NCBI GenBank assembly: GCA_964304625.1
Contig: OZ199840.1
Location: 9,176,001 to 9,240,000, forward strand
Source of the DNA: Kudoa neothunni
Taxonomy: Eukaryota > Cnidaria
Direction of reading: 5' to 3'
DNA: 64,000 nt
Below are positions 60,825-64,000 of the stretch, in pieces. Positions within the stretch are counted from its first letter, which is position 1, and every line of letters starts with the position of its first letter. Position numbers and translations under genes: made by a program. Below the pieces are notes generated by a model that worked only from the letters and a program-made list of their open reading frames with translations, ran no database searches and was not told where the DNA came from.

Positions 60825-62727
60825 ATTTTATCTCCGCGTCTCACAAATAAATTTGCACAGTCGAGTGGTAGTTGCATTATAAAGAGTAAATATTAATATT
60901 TCAGAGCGGCTGTTCCCTCGCCTTTTTTATTAGTATACCTTTAAAAATAAAATCCATTATTTTATATTCAATTAATTCAATTAGTTCGATTAATTTAATT
61001 ATTCAATAAAAAATAATATAATACTTTTTTGGGGTCAAATAGTATAGAAATATTTGCGCCTATAAGTATTTAAAAATTATTGTGATCAGCAAAATTGTAT
61101 CTATGTATTAACGATTTTGTGTCACGTAACCAACGATGAATAATCAATCTTAAGTCAATGTAATATTTTTCCTACCGATCGAAAAGGATTAATAAATAGG
61201 TATATTTACAATAACAGTGTTAAATATTTTTTGATTTAATTATTCGAGTAAGTATAACCAGTGTTCAAAATAAAAAACTACTGGTTTAGATATTCAAAAT
61301 TTTTTTGTTTATTTCTCTCACTATAGCATTATAGCATATTGCATGGGTCTCCAAACTTTTTTTTCGTTGACCCCTTTCAGAGATTTTATTAAAAAATATG
61401 TGCAATATATCCCATTAATATTTTATTGTCAACCTGATACAGTCAAAAACGGTTATTGCGCAGTTTTAGGGGGACGGCAAAAAGGTACACAATTATTTTC
61501 TTTAAAACGAATTAACATTTTGTTTGGAAAATTGTTATAAAAGTACATTCCTATGTATATTTTAATATTTTACAATTTTAGATATCCTACCTATGACTTG
61601 GTAGGAGTCATTCAATCCATTTGGATTTGGGTCTAAGTTAAAATGTTCAGCTTATTTCTGAGATAACATTTCACAGTTTTCTACGCCGTTTAATACATAC
61701 GCGAGGTGGTGATTTGCATCATATTGAGAATTTTCAATTCAAATAAATGGATTGTTCTAATAAGAATAAAAACCATATTCTATAATTTCACATGTTTTGC
61801 ATGATCCAACTGATTAATAATGATACAACCACTTTGTTGGATTTATTAAAACTTTAAAAATCGATAATCAAAGGCTAAGCTTGATAGTTTTATGTATTTG
61901 GAAAACTGTTCCTTCCGAATTAATTATCGATAAATTTTTCTTCTAAATCTAACCTTGCCAATTCAATTATAAACAGATTTGGATTTGGATTTAACAAGGT
62001 TTAGTTGGGAAAGCGAAAGCAAGATCAAGAGCAAGAGCAAAGGCAAAGATACACGTAAGAAGCACGGCATATATGGGTGCGCGAGTATTTAGAATAAAGT
62101 TGTTATTTTAAGTTTAATTTAATTTTAAAATTTATTATTTCCTCTGATTTAATCGTTTACCCTTTATATTCATTTTAATTTTTTTAACAATGATGCAATT
62201 AGGTATTATCGCGGTTGAAGAAGATTATAAAATATTTATATAAAAAACGGTTTGAAAATGTTAGTTAATAATTGTGACGTAAAAGAATGATAATTAAATC
62301 CGAAACATGCAATTTATTCCAATATATTATTCGTTTTTAATGCTGATCATTTATAATTATAAGCATTTTTCGGTATTTAAAAACAATTTTAATTACAATA
62401 CTAAAATTTTTACAATTAAACACAATTTTCAATAATTAATAATGATGTTTTAGTTTTTAAATTTTCTTGGTAGTTTTCTCTTGTTAAATTTAAAAGGTAT
62501 TTAATTAATAATGGAAGATATTTGCCATTTTATTTTTAAACCGTTGTTTCCCACAGAATAATAATATATATTTATATGTCATTTATCATAAAAATATACC
62601 AACTATAATGAATTTATTTAAAAGAGGTTGAACAGAAATATTTAACTTTTTCCAAATTACTTGTTTCATCATAATGACCAAATAATCTACCTCGAGTACA
62701 ATGTCTAAATAAATTGTTTAGATTATT
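60825..62727. other. AT-rich intergenic sequence with a possible hAT relic
   Basis: The stretch 61340-61500 (GGTCTCCAAACTTTTTTTTC, CGTTGACCCCTTTCAGAG) resembles a hAT-type end, but no partner end was found. No other gene or element can be supported. Confidence 0.35.
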
Positions 62728-63098
62728 TGCCTCCCGTAAACAATAAACAATGGTGCACAAACTTTCTGAGTCGGGACAAAAATAACGTTTAGAGTAACAT
62801 TTTAACGGGATTTAAATAATTCTGGAATGCAAATAAATACAACATTGACAATTAATTATTTAGCGTTGATGCTGGGCCCCCAAATTTTTAAATGAACGCC
62901 GGGATTGGTACACTCCTTCACAGAAATGATCATAATTTAAATTTCGCTGATCCAAATCGTTGAAAGTATGTCACTTAAAAAGTTTTAGTTATTCTGCATC
63001 CATAGGTTAACTTGAAACGTCAATGTATTTTCTGAATATTATTAAGAAACGAATCTATGCGAAATCTTCCCCAAGTAACGCTGACCAGTTCCCGCTAA
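62728..63098 (+). mobile_element. Second, 3'-truncated copy of the Helitron-like element
   Basis: It matches the last about 370 bases of 41908-42992 in direct orientation, sharing TCTGAGTC, TTATTTAGCGTT, AAATGAACGCCGGGATTGG and GCGAAATCTTCC. The end (CGCTGACCAGTTCCCGCTAA) has diverged more than the body. Confidence 0.6.
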
Positions 63099-63796
63099 TA
63101 TATAATAAAATTATATTAATCCCTCAAAAAATTTTTATTAACGATGTAACATCGAAATATATCAGAAAAAATTGTTGAAATTTATAGATTAAAACTAAAT
63201 ATATATAGAAAAGTTAATAAGAGTATGTTCCTTAGCTTAGGGGGTGTTTGAAAAGTATTTGAAATGTCCGCAGGGGTTCAAACGACATTTTCGGATCATT
63301 ATATTTATTTTCGTGGCTGTTGTAATTACGATTCAAATCAATTTTAAAAATTAAACATTCTTTTTAGTCGATTATAAACTATTGTTATTGTTCTATAAAT
63401 TTTTAATAACAATGAGTATTGTTGATCATTAATATTTAAGAAAATTAAAAGAAACATATTCACCAGTTTCTATGAGCTACAATGTATCTTTACAGTATAA
63501 AATAAAAAACATTGAATTACGTAACTAGGAAAGGTGGCGATTGATTTTAATTTAAAAATAAAAAACATATGTCATGGGGAAGTATTAATTAATATAATTA
63601 AATAATGTAGTATGGAATAGGAAGATGGGAAGCCTTACCTTTAAAGCCCATAAAATTTAATGGAATCTCTATAACACGTATCGACCCCCTAAAAGTTCTC
63701 ATCGAACGCTTTAGAGACACCTGGGCCTAAACTCTGAAGCATACACAAAATATAAATGGATTGTTGGTATGTTATCATACAAGAACTCATTCTGAT
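63099..63796. other. Intergenic, 3' flank of the PP2C gene
   Basis: No gene. A stretch at 63675-63735 (TCGACCCCCTAAAAGTTC) resembles an internal part of hAT-type repeats, but I cannot delimit it. Confidence 0.35.
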
Positions 63797-64000
63797 CTAT
63801 GTTAGAAATACTATAATAAAGCTAGCATTATCTTTTCCGCGTTTTTTCTGGATGTAATTGGAAATATTTCCAACAATGGATAATCTTTCCGTCTTGATAT
63901 CAGTATCATTTGTTGAAGGTTTGGGTGGATTTAGAAGTAGGACGAGTTCTTCCTCGAAAGCTACATCCCAAAAACCGTCAGTTGCAAGTAATAAAAAACT
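63797..64000 (-). CDS. PP2C-family protein phosphatase, C-terminal part
   Basis: One open minus-strand frame runs from the window edge to a TAG at 63797 (67 residues). It begins SFLLLATDGFWDV, the PP2C motif whose Asp binds a catalytic metal. It ends RGKDNASFIIVFL, matching the (G/S)xDNxSxIVV strand that supplies another metal-binding Asp. Between them EEELVLLLNPPKPSTNDTD replaces the usual helix region. PP2C enzymes are Mg/Mn-dependent Ser/Thr phosphatases. The rest of the gene lies beyond the window, so the subfamily cannot be named. Confidence 0.85.
   Translation of the reverse strand, partial: SFLLLATDGFWDVAFEEELVLLLNPPKPSTNDTDIKTERLSIVGNISNYIQKKRGKDNASFIIVFLT

Overview
The window is eukaryotic nuclear DNA from an AT-rich, probably metazoan, genome. 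The genes are split by very short GT-AG introns (mostly 38-60 bases). The recognisable housekeeping genes fit an animal: Ran GTPase, a CaMKK-like kinase, the exosome cofactor MPP6, mRNA cap guanine-N7 methyltransferase, a tropomyosin-like coiled coil and a PP2C phosphatase. High AT content, tiny introns and many cut-and-paste DNA transposons would suit a fast-evolving parasitic animal such as a myxozoan, but that is only inference.

Layout. 1-1449: 3' part of an unrecognised single-pass membrane protein gene (+). 1683-9010: transposon-rich, with two piggyBac elements, the second inserted inside a Tc1/IS630-like transposase gene. 10182-12901: CaMKK-like kinase (-) with a 0.5-kb TAA/TAAA microsatellite in its last intron. 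14355-15149: Ran (+). 18830-19640: 48-bp minisatellite. 20396-22346: broken piggyBac. 22504-22781: unrecognised ORF.

24957-50789: the most interesting region. It holds six paralogous small genes, all on the + strand, predicted to encode secreted cysteine-rich proteins of about 190-220 residues. None matches a family I recognise. They form two subfamilies, here called A (three copies) and B (three copies), in the order B1, B2, A1, A2, A3, B3. I assembled them exon by exon. All six share internal exons of 87 (93 in B2), 106 and 41 nt with the same intron phases, and the cysteine framework C-x5-C, C-x2-C-x7-C, C-x7-C-x5-C. A2 and A3 lie in a recent ~2-kb duplication whose introns and flanks are better conserved than its coding exons.

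53251-64000: MPP6 (-), cap methyltransferase (+), a tropomyosin-like gene (+) whose C-terminus needs a -1 shift at an A-AAA-AAG site, and the 3' end of a PP2C phosphatase (-), with more transposon remnants between.

The housekeeping genes do not form a pathway; the functional unit, if there is one, is the secreted-protein array. All exon models were made by eye from splice signals, reading frame and paralogue or family alignment. Single-base length changes in homopolymers occur in at least two genes, so assembly error has to be considered there.
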